From the NCBI GenBank assembly GCA_964593555.1, contig CAZQIC010000012.1, positions 1-55,848 of the forward strand: 55,848 nt of DNA, read 5' to 3'. This document shows, one piece after another, positions 10,220 to 17,481 of the stretch. A program made the translations under genes and the position numbers. Below the pieces are notes generated by a model. That model made no database searches. It was not told the origin of the DNA and saw nothing but the letters and a program-made list of their open reading frames with translations. This DNA is from CAZQIC01 sp964593555 (GTDB lineage Bacteria; Bacteroidota; Bacteroidia; JAFLBG01). The number at the start of each line of letters is the position of its first letter. The first letter of the stretch is position 1.

Positions 10220-10960
10220 ATGGCTGTAAACTGGGTAAAGACATTTAATCGTTTATTTTCAATTATAAACACTCAGGGAGATACTTATTACAGTGGCTCT
10301 CGGTTTCTTGATGTTCTGAGAGAAACAGATGCCGATACTCCATCCTACCAACAATTAATTGCAATTAGAAATCAAGAAAATAAAAGCACTTCACGAAAAG
10401 ATTATTATTATGATTTGATCCAAGCACTTACAGATGCTGAGAGAACGGAGGTCTATAATAATTTTATAGGTCGGCTTGAAGCAATTGTCCCTGACAAAAT
10501 TGAAGGATTAAAGGAGTTTCTCTTAGAAGATGTACAAGGTCCAGTTGCTCTTATCCCTGCTGAAGTGTGGAGTGCTGATAGATTAACTGCCTACCTCGAA
10601 GAAATGGACACTACCATTGTTCAGCAAAATTATAATCAAACGCTAACCTTAGCTTATACTTGTTTGGAAGGTTTCTACAAGGCATTTATTAGATCTAAAA
10701 TTCCTGCGCAAATTGAATTAACTGAGTTAATTCTCATGTCAGTTGCAATTAGGAATCATATTAGAAATCATTTAAATGCAGCCGGAATTCCTTATCCTGA
10801 ACAAATGATCACCCTAATTTCAACAGTAACAAATGCTATTTGTAATTCTCGCAATCATTTTAGTAATTCACATTTTGCAGATGAATCAGATAAATGGCTT
10901 GCAGAATTGGCGAGGGATCAGGCAAATTCAATTGTACGATTACTTCTTAAGTTTATTTAA
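10220..10960 (+). CDS. HEPN/AbiC C-terminal-like protein, putative abortive infection factor
   Basis: 246 residues, unassigned N-terminal half and a helical C-terminal half ending with a pattern like the AbiC C-terminal region (SRNHFSNSHFADES followed by an A-rich amphipathic helix). The R-x6-H spacing in RNHFSNSH fits the catalytic motif of HEPN ribonucleases. It starts 11 bp after hsdR, so it is probably the last gene of the RM transcript. A role as a toxin-like back-up to restriction is inferred; the family match is by eye and needs a profile search. Confidence 0.55.
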   Translation: MAVNWVKTFNRLFSIINTQGDTYYSGSRFLDVLRETDADTPSYQQLIAIRNQENKSTSRKDYYYDLIQALTDAERTEVYNNFIGRLEAIVPDKIEGLKEFLLEDVQGPVALIPAEVWSADRLTAYLEEMDTTIVQQNYNQTLTLAYTCLEGFYKAFIRSKIPAQIELTELILMSVAIRNHIRNHLNAAGIPYPEQMITLISTVTNAICNSRNHFSNSHFADESDKWLAELARDQANSIVRLLLKFI

Positions 10961-11006
10961 TAATTACCTGAATATCAACAATATATAAATTTGTTGAATA
11001 ATTTTA

Positions 11007-11057
11007 TGCAATTTATTTTGCAATTATACAAAATACTTTTACTTTTGGTATGCAATT
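11007..11057 (+). promoter_or_regulatory. Bacteroidota-type promoter with three TGCAATT repeats
   Basis: TTTG at 11017-11020, a 19-bp spacer and TACTTTTG at 11040-11047 match the consensus TTTG-N19-TAnnTTTG exactly. TGCAATT occurs at 11007-11013, 11019-11025 and 11051-11057, so copies overlap or flank both core elements. They are plausible operators for the XRE-type regulator encoded directly downstream. Confidence 0.7.
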
Positions 11058-11077
11058 GAACCGAAAGCATAAGAAAG

Positions 11078-12112
11078 ATGACGACTACCAAATTAAATCC
11101 TAAAATGTTAACCGTTGCTCGTGAAAGTAGAGGTCTAACTCAAATCGAATTAGCAGAAAAATTAAATCTATCTCCATCAAACATTAGTAGAATGGAACAG
11201 GATTTTATTGAAATAACACCTGTTAATTTTAATGCGATTGTAGGAACATTAAATTACCCGGAAGAGTTCTTTTATCAAGAAGGCGAAACGCTCCCACCTG
11301 CCCTTGCGTTACGCAAGCGCAATATTGTAGCGCAGAAGATTATGCTGCCAGTTGAAGCACAAGTAAACATCTATCGTTTAAACGTAGAAAAGCTTTTAAA
11401 AGCGACCAGTTATCCTGAGATTGATTTACCTGTGTTGGATATTGAAAAGTTAGGATCGCCTGCCGAAGCTGCTCGCAAACTACGTAAGCTTTGGAAAATT
11501 GAAAAGGGAGTGATTAATAATTTCACGCAAGTATTAGAAGAGAACGGACTATTCGTAATCAATTTTGACTTTAATACAGAACGTGTAGATGGGATGAGCA
11601 TTTTAGCGGATAGTAAATTTCCGGTAGTATTTTCAAATAAAAGAAGTTTAGGTGATCGCCAACGATTCACTTTAGCGTATGAGTTGGGGCATTTAGTAAT
11701 GCACTTACAAACTAATCCTTCTTTTACAAGAGACATTAGTCATGAGGCAAATGAGTTTGCTGCTGAATTCTTAATGCCGGAGAAAGACATCAAAGGAGAT
11801 TTCAAAGATGGTGTTACATTAAACATCTTAGCGGATTTAAAACGCAAATGGAAACTATCTATGCAAGCCTTGTTATACAGAGCAAACGATATCGGTGTAA
11901 TTACCGATAATCAAAAAAGGTATTTGATAAATCAATTTAACTCGATGAACATTCGCAGAAGAGAACCTGCGGAGTTGGATGTCCCAAGAGAAAATCCAAT
12001 AAAGTTGAGAGATATGATTACCAACTACAAGCACAAACAGAAACTAAATGTAAAGCAACTCGCTTTGTTTTTCAATTCAAACGAGGAGGAGTTTTTGGAA
12101 AAATATTCGTAG
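11078..12112 (+). CDS. XRE-HTH regulator with ImmA/IrrE-type peptidase domain (first metal His replaced)
   Basis: 344 residues. N-terminal Cro/cI-type helix-turn-helix (about residues 9-40: ARESRGLTQIELAEKL then SPSNISRMEQ). The middle holds an ImmA/IrrE (DUF955) metallopeptidase domain, where the usual HExxH motif reads YELGH at 201-205, with a downstream EANEFAAEFLMP near residue 226. Proteins of this class often control mobile elements or toxin genes by cleaving or releasing a repressor. The change of the first zinc His to Tyr suggests loss of peptidase activity while the DNA-binding part remains. It has its own promoter, and three TGCAATT repeats suggest self-regulation. Confidence 0.85.
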   Translation: MTTTKLNPKMLTVARESRGLTQIELAEKLNLSPSNISRMEQDFIEITPVNFNAIVGTLNYPEEFFYQEGETLPPALALRKRNIVAQKIMLPVEAQVNIYRLNVEKLLKATSYPEIDLPVLDIEKLGSPAEAARKLRKLWKIEKGVINNFTQVLEENGLFVINFDFNTERVDGMSILADSKFPVVFSNKRSLGDRQRFTLAYELGHLVMHLQTNPSFTRDISHEANEFAAEFLMPEKDIKGDFKDGVTLNILADLKRKWKLSMQALLYRANDIGVITDNQKRYLINQFNSMNIRRREPAELDVPRENPIKLRDMITNYKHKQKLNVKQLALFFNSNEEEFLEKYS

Positions 12113-12150
12113 ATAAAAAAAGTATTAATTTTTAGAAGAGAGGTAGAGAC

Positions 12151-12354
12151 ATGGGAATCACGACAGACAAATTCGAAGTAAAGGCTTCCACAAAAAAGGA
12201 GATGGCAGCAATCTACGGTGTATCCGTAAGAACATTCAACAGTTGGGTAAAACCATTTGAAGAAAAAGTAGGAGAAAAAAGAGGTCGCTATTATACAGTG
12301 AACCAAGTTTTAATTATTGTAGAAGTTTTAGGGCTTCCCGGAGTGATGAATTAG
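12151..12354 (+). CDS. Small helix-turn-helix protein (copy 1)
   Basis: 67 residues, a single HTH-like domain with the pattern KKEMAAIYGVSVRTFNSWVKPF then RGRYYTVNQVLII. It resembles the small MerR/excisionase-like DNA-binding proteins frequent in Bacteroidota mobile elements. A purine-rich AGAGGTAGAGAC precedes the ATG. It is clearly related to the gene at 13379-13588 (same length, same GRYYTVNQV/GQYYSVKQV segment and same LGLP ending), which ties this edge of the defence island to the virus-like module. It follows the XRE/ImmA gene by 38 bp and is followed by a terminator. Target DNA unknown. Confidence 0.7.
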   Translation: MGITTDKFEVKASTKKEMAAIYGVSVRTFNSWVKPFEEKVGEKRGRYYTVNQVLIIVEVLGLPGVMN

Positions 12355-12390
12355 CAGTTACATTTTATTTTCTCGAAATATATTTTGATT

Positions 12391-12420
12391 GGTGACCTGA
12401 TTGGTCACCTTTTACTTTTT
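12391..12420 (+). terminator. Rho-independent terminator after the HTH gene
   Basis: GGTGACC (12391-12397) pairs with GGTCACC (12403-12409) over a 5-base loop and is followed by TTTTACTTTTT. It separates the regulator/HTH transcript from the virus-like module. Confidence 0.75.
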
Positions 12421-12429
12421 AATTAAGTT

Positions 12430-12543
12430 CCCCCGAAGTCCCCCCGGAATAAATCCTCAATAAACCCCATAAAACCCCCGAATAAATGCAAAAGCATCTT
12501 AAACATCCCGGAATGTCCCCCGAATCATCCCCAATAAATCCCC
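12430..12543. repeat. C-run array with AATAAAT spacers
   Basis: Eight runs of three to six C lie in 114 bp: 12430-12434, 12440-12445, 12465-12468, 12475-12479, 12507-12509, 12517-12521, 12529-12532 and 12540-12543. Several are followed by (G/C/A)AATAAAT. The complementary strand is therefore G-run-rich in an AT-rich background and could form a G-quadruplex. A replication or packaging signal is possible but unproven. Confidence 0.6.
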
Positions 12544-12620
12544 AAATAATTTCAGAATAAAACTTCTGAAATTTTCTTAAAACATCTCAACACAACTTTT
12601 TTTTATTGCAAAAAATTGCA

Positions 12621-12730
12621 CTTAGGTGCGCTTGCGTGCGCATACAATTACTTAGGTGCGCCTTGCTTTAAAATTTCGCTATCATCTTCAAAATTTTGCT
12701 ATCGTCTTTAATTTTTTGCGCTTAGATGCG
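12621..12730. repeat. Iteron-like repeats and 20-bp tandem duplication
   Basis: CTTAGGTGCG occurs at 12621-12630 and 12651-12660, exactly 30 bp apart, and as CTTAGATGCG at 12721-12730. Between them two adjacent 20-bp units, AAAATTTCGCTATCATCTTC (12670-12689) and a copy differing at three positions (12690-12709), form a tandem duplication. The cluster ends 6 bp before the promoter core, so it may be an operator array, an origin, or both. Confidence 0.65.
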
Positions 12731-12736
12731 TATTTG

Positions 12737-12773
12737 GGAAAGTGCCTACAACCGCTGTCGCACCTTTGTATCG
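12737..12773 (+). promoter_or_regulatory. Element promoter P1 (GGAAAG-N18-CACCTTTGTATCG)
   Basis: GGAAAG at 12737-12742, an 18-bp spacer and CACCTTTGTATCG at 12761-12773. The second part resembles the Bacteroidota -7 element TAnnTTTG. The same arrangement with identical spacing recurs at 13647-13683, so the upstream GGAAAG is probably a real element rather than a poor TTTG. Transcription would start near 12780, before the gene at 12819. Confidence 0.65.
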
Positions 12774-12818
12774 TCAATAACAACGACTAAAAAAAGTAAT
12801 CACTAAAACCTAAATAAA

Positions 12819-13367
12819 ATGACAGCAATTAGAAAAATCAAAACAGTAACGTCACACTTAAGAGTAATAAAAGGTGGCAAATCAAATCCAAAAAACAACA
12901 CCGTAGAGAACACTTGGATTTTTATTCACGCAGCATTATGGAACAATAATGAGTTCGCTTATAAAGAACAAACTCAGTTTGAAAACCTGCTCGAAGAACA
13001 TTACAACAACTTTAAAAAACCAACAAAAGTTTTTGAAGAAATTATCGAGCGTGTGTGTTTAGCGAAACGCTATGTAAACAGAAAACGTGGTCGTTATTTA
13101 TCAAAACCAATCGATTGGTTAAACATCAGTTACCACAAAGGTTTATCAGGAACAGAAGGATGGTATCAAGAAGTTTGTTTGCAACGCATATCAGTTCCTG
13201 AATACAATAAAGGAATAACACTTCTTGCAAAAGCAATCACAAAATACTTGCAAGAGCCAACCATCAAAACTATTGTAACCTACCGCAAAAAATTAATTGC
13301 ACAAAAACAATTCGACCTATTACAAATTTTCAATAACAGTATCATCAATTTTCAAATCAACAATTAA
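12819..13367 (+). CDS. Hypothetical protein, first gene of virus-like module
   Basis: 182 residues, basic and mostly helical, with no motif that I can assign a function. The N-terminus is rich in K and R; the central stretch YVNRKRGRYLSKPIDWLN is followed by a GTEGWYQEV segment. No signal peptide or membrane segment. It is the first gene after promoter P1 and the repeat region, the place where an early regulator or replication protein would be expected, but nothing in the sequence shows that. The gene after it (13379) is a small HTH gene 11 bp away, so the two are probably cotranscribed. Confidence 0.75.
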   Translation: MTAIRKIKTVTSHLRVIKGGKSNPKNNTVENTWIFIHAALWNNNEFAYKEQTQFENLLEEHYNNFKKPTKVFEEIIERVCLAKRYVNRKRGRYLSKPIDWLNISYHKGLSGTEGWYQEVCLQRISVPEYNKGITLLAKAITKYLQEPTIKTIVTYRKKLIAQKQFDLLQIFNNSIINFQINN

Positions 13368-13378
13368 TAAATAAAACT

Positions 13379-13588
13379 ATGCAACAATCAGAAAAAAAAT
13401 CAATTGAAGTAAGACCGTACATGCCGGGTGAATTAGCAAGGCTGTATAAAGTAAGTCATCCAACTGTTCTGAAATGGATCAAAGGAATTGGGGAGAAGCT
13501 TGGTAAACGTAATGGTCAATACTATTCGGTTAAACAAGTAGAGATGATTTTTGAAGAATTAGGATTACCGAAAACAATCTACTACTAA
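13379..13588 (+). CDS. Small helix-turn-helix protein (copy 2)
   Basis: 69 residues; a paralogue of the protein at 12151-12354. The HTH core is PGELARLYKVSHPTVLKWI, followed by NGQYYSVKQVEMIFEELGLP. It probably binds DNA, and could be an excisionase-like or repressor-like protein of the element. It ends 59 bp before the second element promoter (P2), so it is the last gene of the short early transcript. Confidence 0.7.
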   Translation: MQQSEKKSIEVRPYMPGELARLYKVSHPTVLKWIKGIGEKLGKRNGQYYSVKQVEMIFEELGLPKTIYY

Positions 13589-13646
13589 AAACAAATCGAA
13601 ACGTCACAAAACAAATCAAAACGATTTGATACACGACCGAAAAGAA

Positions 13647-13683
13647 GGAAAGCACCCAAAGCAGTTGATACACCTTTGTACCG
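13647..13683 (+). promoter_or_regulatory. Element promoter P2 (GGAAAG-N18-CACCTTTGTACCG)
   Basis: GGAAAG at 13647-13652, an 18-bp spacer and CACCTTTGTACCG at 13671-13683, a near copy of P1. It lies inside what would be the N-terminal extension of a longer reading frame beginning at 13626, which argues that translation of the next gene begins downstream, at 13719. It is the likely promoter for the long structural and lysis operon. Confidence 0.65.
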
Positions 13684-13718
13684 TGATGGATGAATTACTA
13701 ATAAAAAAACAAAAAACG

Positions 13719-13910
13719 ATGTCAGAAATTAAACACTCAGGATTAACAGATGGAACAGGAAGTATGCTTCTTACCGCCAGCATACTGTTCGCAAACATAG
13801 ACTACTCAAGTTTGATGGACTATGCAATTAAAGCTTTTTTAGGCGGTGCAATTTGGATGGCTTTTAAAATAGGCGGAGAATATTTTAGCAACAAGATCAA
13901 AAAAAAGTAA
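13719..13910 (+). CDS. Small membrane protein (63 aa)
   Basis: 63 residues with two hydrophobic stretches: MLLTASILFA near residue 15 and AFLGGAIWMAFKIGG near residue 40. It ends in a basic tail (NKIKKK). I start it at ATG 13719 (MSEIKHSG), because promoter P2 lies inside the longer frame from 13626. It is the first gene of the late operon and is directly followed by the LEA2-like membrane protein. It could be a virion membrane protein or a small holin-like protein; the true holin candidate is elsewhere (22226). Confidence 0.6.
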   Translation: MSEIKHSGLTDGTGSMLLTASILFANIDYSSLMDYAIKAFLGGAIWMAFKIGGEYFSNKIKKK

Positions 13911-14396
13911 ATGGCAAGCATTAAAAAAATACTGTTAGGCTTAGGCATAGGAGGAGGCGTTGTAGCAGGGGGAGCATATCTGTGGAGATTAAATAAGACC
14001 TCGGTGAACTTGGAAGTAATTCCAACAGTTAAGCTGCACAAGTTGGATTTGCAAGGATTGGTGTTAAGAGTTGATGTGACGTTGAAAAATCCAACTCGCA
14101 CGAGTTTAAAACTCAAGTTCCCTTTTATCAAATTACTGATTAAGGGAAGCAGCATCGGAAGCTCGCAAGCGGTCAATCAGGACATCGCACTTCCGGCTTT
14201 CGGTGAGGCAAAGTTCGAAGCGATAATGATTCGCATCTCCATGTTCAGCCTCCTCTCTACTGCCAAAGGCTTGTTGCAAGCGGTGCAACAAGGAGCAGCC
14301 TTTAAGATTGGTGTAACCACCATGACAACAATTGATTTGGGAATTAAAAAAGTTCCTTATGAGAAAACAGATGACGTACAATTAATCGGAGCGTAA
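13911..14396 (+). CDS. Membrane-anchored LEA2/WHy-like beta-sandwich protein
   Basis: 161 residues: an N-terminal glycine-rich membrane segment (about residues 7-25, LLGLGIGGGVVAGGAYLW) and a beta-rich domain with the pattern LQGLVLRVDVTLKNPTRTSL, characteristic of LEA2/WHy domains (hydrophobic strand, then the N-P turn). LEA2-like domains are usually envelope- or membrane-associated; I do not know a defined viral role. The start codon directly follows the stop of the preceding gene, and the next gene starts one base after its stop, so it belongs to a tight operon. The family call is by eye. Confidence 0.6.
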   Translation: MASIKKILLGLGIGGGVVAGGAYLWRLNKTSVNLEVIPTVKLHKLDLQGLVLRVDVTLKNPTRTSLKLKFPFIKLLIKGSSIGSSQAVNQDIALPAFGEAKFEAIMIRISMFSLLSTAKGLLQAVQQGAAFKIGVTTMTTIDLGIKKVPYEKTDDVQLIGA

Positions 14397-14397
14397 A

Positions 14398-15996
14398 ATG
14401 GAAGCAACAAAAAAAAGGAAGATTAAAAGCGGAGAACAATACAACCACTTGTTTCCAAAACCATTGTTCCTTGATCCAACGATTAAAAAAGGTGCAACGG
14501 TAAATGACACCGTCCGATTTATTCCACAAGTAGTGCGAGAAACTTTGTTTCAAACTGCAAAGTTAGCACCACTTCTAAAAGGAAAGAACGTGTACGAAAC
14601 CTGTAAAAACATTTGGGATTTTGTTTATACCCACATCGCTTACAAAAAAGATGAAGAAGGCAAAGAACAAATCAGAAGTCCGGCAAGAGGCTGGCACGAT
14701 AGGTTTCACGGAATAGATTGCGATTGTTACACGGTGTTTATCAGCAGCATATTGAGCAACTTAAAAATAAAGCACAAACTGCGAATCACAAAATACAAAC
14801 AAGATCACTTTCAGCATATCTATCCGATAGTGCCGACAACAGGAGGAAATTACATCACGGTCGATTGTGTGGTAGACCAATTCAATTATGAAGAACCATA
14901 CTCAGAAAAAAAAGACACAAACATGGAATTAGAATATTTAAATGGCGTACCCAGCACAAACAATGTAGATGTGCAAGACCTAATGGGATGGGAAGAGTTA
15001 GATGGAGGCGATCTCGGTAAAATAAAACTCTTCAAAAAAATGAGTCAGCCACCCGGTAGTGAAGGAGATACTTCAAAAAAAGGAAGATTTAAAACACTTT
15101 TACACAAAGGACTTCACGCTACCAATAGATTTAATCCTGCAACAGCATTAATCCGAACAGGAGTTTTAATCAGTATGAAACTTAATCTTTTCAAAGTAGC
15201 TCAACGCTTAAAGTTCGCATACCTCACGGAGGAAAAAGCAAAACAAAAAGAAGTTGATATGAGCAAGCTCAACAGATTAAGAAAAGTAAAAGAAAAGTTG
15301 GAGAAAATATTTTATGATGCCGGAGGTAAACCCGAAAATTTAAAAAAAGCAATTCTTACTGGCAAAGGAAATAAAAATAATGAAGTAAGTGGATTGGGCT
15401 ACATCGTAGATGATATGACCGGCTTTGATGAAAACACTCCAACAAGTGATTTACTTGGAAACGATATGTTTCAGGATGAAGGCTTGAATGGATTTGGAGA
15501 ACTCGGATCTGCAACAGCCACCGCAGCCTCAGTAACAGCAGCAACAGGAATCATCGGAGCAATTGCCGGATTACTGAAAGGAATCGGAAACATCTTTCCA
15601 AAGAAAAACAAAGAGGGAAAAGCTTTTGAAAATACTGAATCTAAAGAAGGAGATGGAACATCTGCTGAAGAAGTATCTAAAGGAGCAGCAAATCTAAGAA
15701 TCACAAATAGCGATACTGGAGAGTCAACGACAACCACAAGCAGTTCAGGAGATAGCGGTGGAGATTCGGGATCGGGCGGTGATAAACCAGTTGGCTTTTG
15801 GGATAAGAATAAAAAGTGGCTAAAACCAACTGCCATAGGGGTAACAGGATTAGGGCTTTTGTACCTCGGTTATAAAATGATGAACAAACCCCAATCACCT
15901 ACTCCGGCAGTTTCAGGACTTCGAGGAATAAAATCAAAGAAGAAAAAGAAAGGAGGTCATAAAGACAAAAAGAAAGAAGCAATAGCATACATGTAA
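14398..15996 (+). CDS. Transglutaminase-like cysteine protease with C-terminal membrane segment
   Basis: 532 residues. The N-terminal ~170 residues fit a transglutaminase-like papain-fold domain: a candidate nucleophile in GIDCDCYTVFISS (Cys108 or Cys110), His140 in HFQHIYPIV and Asp156 in TVDCVVD. Then come a basic helical region, an Ala/Gly-rich hydrophobic stretch (about 375-395), a Ser/Gly-rich low-complexity linker (about 430-455) and a membrane segment (about 475-492) with a Lys-rich tail. In bacteria such domains act as proteases or peptide cross-linkers. Processing of virion proteins is my inference. The short motif GLRGI near the C-terminus recurs in neighbouring proteins. Confidence 0.65.
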   Translation: MEATKKRKIKSGEQYNHLFPKPLFLDPTIKKGATVNDTVRFIPQVVRETLFQTAKLAPLLKGKNVYETCKNIWDFVYTHIAYKKDEEGKEQIRSPARGWHDRFHGIDCDCYTVFISSILSNLKIKHKLRITKYKQDHFQHIYPIVPTTGGNYITVDCVVDQFNYEEPYSEKKDTNMELEYLNGVPSTNNVDVQDLMGWEELDGGDLGKIKLFKKMSQPPGSEGDTSKKGRFKTLLHKGLHATNRFNPATALIRTGVLISMKLNLFKVAQRLKFAYLTEEKAKQKEVDMSKLNRLRKVKEKLEKIFYDAGGKPENLKKAILTGKGNKNNEVSGLGYIVDDMTGFDENTPTSDLLGNDMFQDEGLNGFGELGSATATAASVTAATGIIGAIAGLLKGIGNIFPKKNKEGKAFENTESKEGDGTSAEEVSKGAANLRITNSDTGESTTTTSSSGDSGGDSGSGGDKPVGFWDKNKKWLKPTAIGVTGLGLLYLGYKMMNKPQSPTPAVSGLRGIKSKKKKKGGHKDKKKEAIAYM

Positions 15997-16027
15997 AAAA
16001 ATAAAAAACGATTTAATAAAAAAGAAA

Positions 16028-16642
16028 ATGGCAAAAAGTAAAAACAGTTATCAAAAAGCAGCGCAAAAAAAAGCACTTAGCGGAACAGGAGATGCAAGCA
16101 CCGGAACGAAAGTGAAAGATGCAGCAACCGAGTTAGGAAAAGATATCGTGGTTGGCGTAATCGGAGGAGGAGTTGCAGGAGCTGTGTTGGGAAGATTGTC
16201 TTTCGTTGTTGGAGCAGCAGTAACAGGAGTTGGTCACTTCGCTAAAAGCCGAATCGCATCAGCACTTGGTTTAGGAATGATGGCTTCAGGCACTTATCAG
16301 GCGATGTCCGGTATGAATGGAAAACCCACTTCAGGATTAGAGGGTGTAAAGGAGCGATTACTGGCTTTAAAAGACGACATGAAAAAGAGAATTTTCCTTG
16401 ACAAAGTTTTAAAAGCAAAAGAGAAGAAGGATGAGAAAACGGAGGAAGGAACTAACGGACTCGGTCAAGTACAATACTTCATGTATCCAAACTCCGAAGA
16501 TTCAATAGGCGAAGTAGAAATGAGCGAACTGGATAGAATCCAAAAACAAATTCAGGACAGCGCAATGAAATACAACCAAGTAAACGGAATAGAAGATAAT
16601 CTATTAAACGGAGAAGTAGTAGAATCCGAAAAAATCTACTAA
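16028..16642 (+). CDS. Glycine-rich putative virion membrane protein
   Basis: 204 residues. A basic N-terminus is followed by a long Gly/Ala-rich hydrophobic region (about residues 40-90, with VVGVIGGGVAGAVLG and SALGLGMMASG), which suggests one or two membrane segments. A charged helical part and an acidic C-terminus follow. No enzyme motif. It carries GLEGV at 16334-16348 and NGLG near residue 141. It sits between the protease-like gene and the capsid candidate, consistent with a structural role. Confidence 0.6.
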   Translation: MAKSKNSYQKAAQKKALSGTGDASTGTKVKDAATELGKDIVVGVIGGGVAGAVLGRLSFVVGAAVTGVGHFAKSRIASALGLGMMASGTYQAMSGMNGKPTSGLEGVKERLLALKDDMKKRIFLDKVLKAKEKKDEKTEEGTNGLGQVQYFMYPNSEDSIGEVEMSELDRIQKQIQDSAMKYNQVNGIEDNLLNGEVVESEKIY

Positions 16643-16707
16643 ACAAAACAAACATCCATCACACACAAAAAAAATAAACAGAAGTTAAATTTTAAAAAAC
16701 AAAAATT

Positions 16708-17427
16708 ATGTTAGAACTATTAGACGGAACAGAACAGTACAACAATGCCGGAGCATTACTTGGATTAGAAGGCGCAGATGGAGAAGAGTTATTGGGCGCA
16801 CTTCGCAGAATGAATCCCATCGCTCGTCAACGCACGCTTAACAAGTTGGCAAATCCAGGTGCGATGAGCAGAGGCTCTCGTGCAGAAATGGAAAAGCACT
16901 TTGCAGAATTACCTGCTCACATTAAAAGTGCATTAGCAAAAGGAGAATTACGCTTGGCAGATACCATCGTGTATTCCATCAAACCTGTGAATTCAAAAAC
17001 AGTAAAATTATTTGAAACACAAGATGTGAAAGAAGTTGGTTTGAGAAATATCAGCAACGCAAAATTACCAAAGAACCAAGCATTATTGGTAAGCGGAATT
17101 GTGTTGTTGGCATCCATTCCGGAGAACGCAACTCCTGATAAAGTAATGGGATCAAAATTTATTCAATTGGAAGACTTCCCTGCAATCGCAAACGGAGAAT
17201 TCAGTTTAAAAGCGAATAAAAAAATCATCATTCCTGAAACAAGTGTTGCTGCATTCAAAACAACAAACATGCACAGCGTTCCATTGGGTTATTACAAATT
17301 AGCGAACCCTCGCTTAATTCACGATGACATCTTAGTGGAGTTTACAGTTGAGTTGGGTTCAATGGAAGGACTTGATCCAAAAACACAATTGTATGTTGGT
17401 TTACACGGAACGATTACCACTCCTTAA
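16708..17427 (+). CDS. Candidate major capsid protein (beta-rich, jelly-roll-like)
   Basis: 239 residues. The first ~70 residues are helical and charged, then about 170 residues alternate short beta strands and loops up to the C-terminus (ILVEFTVELGSM and LYVGLHGTITTP near the end). That size fits one jelly roll; a compact double jelly roll is less likely but not excluded. I call it capsid because of its position in the operon, its soluble beta-rich make-up, the 65-bp leader before it and the strong hairpin right after it, as is common for highly expressed capsid genes. GLEGA at residues 19-23 could mark N-terminal processing. Structure prediction would be decisive. Confidence 0.5.
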   Translation: MLELLDGTEQYNNAGALLGLEGADGEELLGALRRMNPIARQRTLNKLANPGAMSRGSRAEMEKHFAELPAHIKSALAKGELRLADTIVYSIKPVNSKTVKLFETQDVKEVGLRNISNAKLPKNQALLVSGIVLLASIPENATPDKVMGSKFIQLEDFPAIANGEFSLKANKKIIIPETSVAAFKTTNMHSVPLGYYKLANPRLIHDDILVEFTVELGSMEGLDPKTQLYVGLHGTITTP

Positions 17428-17441
17428 TCATTAACCAAATA

Positions 17442-17463
17442 GTCGGGAGAGCAATCTCCCGGC
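17442..17463 (+). terminator. GNRA hairpin after capsid candidate
   Basis: A 9-bp stem (17442-17450 with 17455-17463, one G-T pair) closes a GCAA tetraloop. Only TTT follows, so it is more likely a partial terminator or an mRNA-stabilising processing signal than a full stop. It would set high expression of the gene before it relative to those after. Confidence 0.65.
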
Positions 17464-17481
17464 TTTAAAAAAAACAATACC

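Noticed and set aside
12025..12306. 93-residue - strand frame over the HTH gene
   Set aside because: Shadow of the regulator and HTH genes.
13626..13718. N-terminal extension of the 63-residue membrane protein
   Set aside because: It contains promoter P2, so it would not be in the main transcript.
15471..15836. 121-residue - strand frame
   Set aside because: Antisense to the low-complexity part of the protease-like gene; Ser/Pro-rich shadow with no motif.
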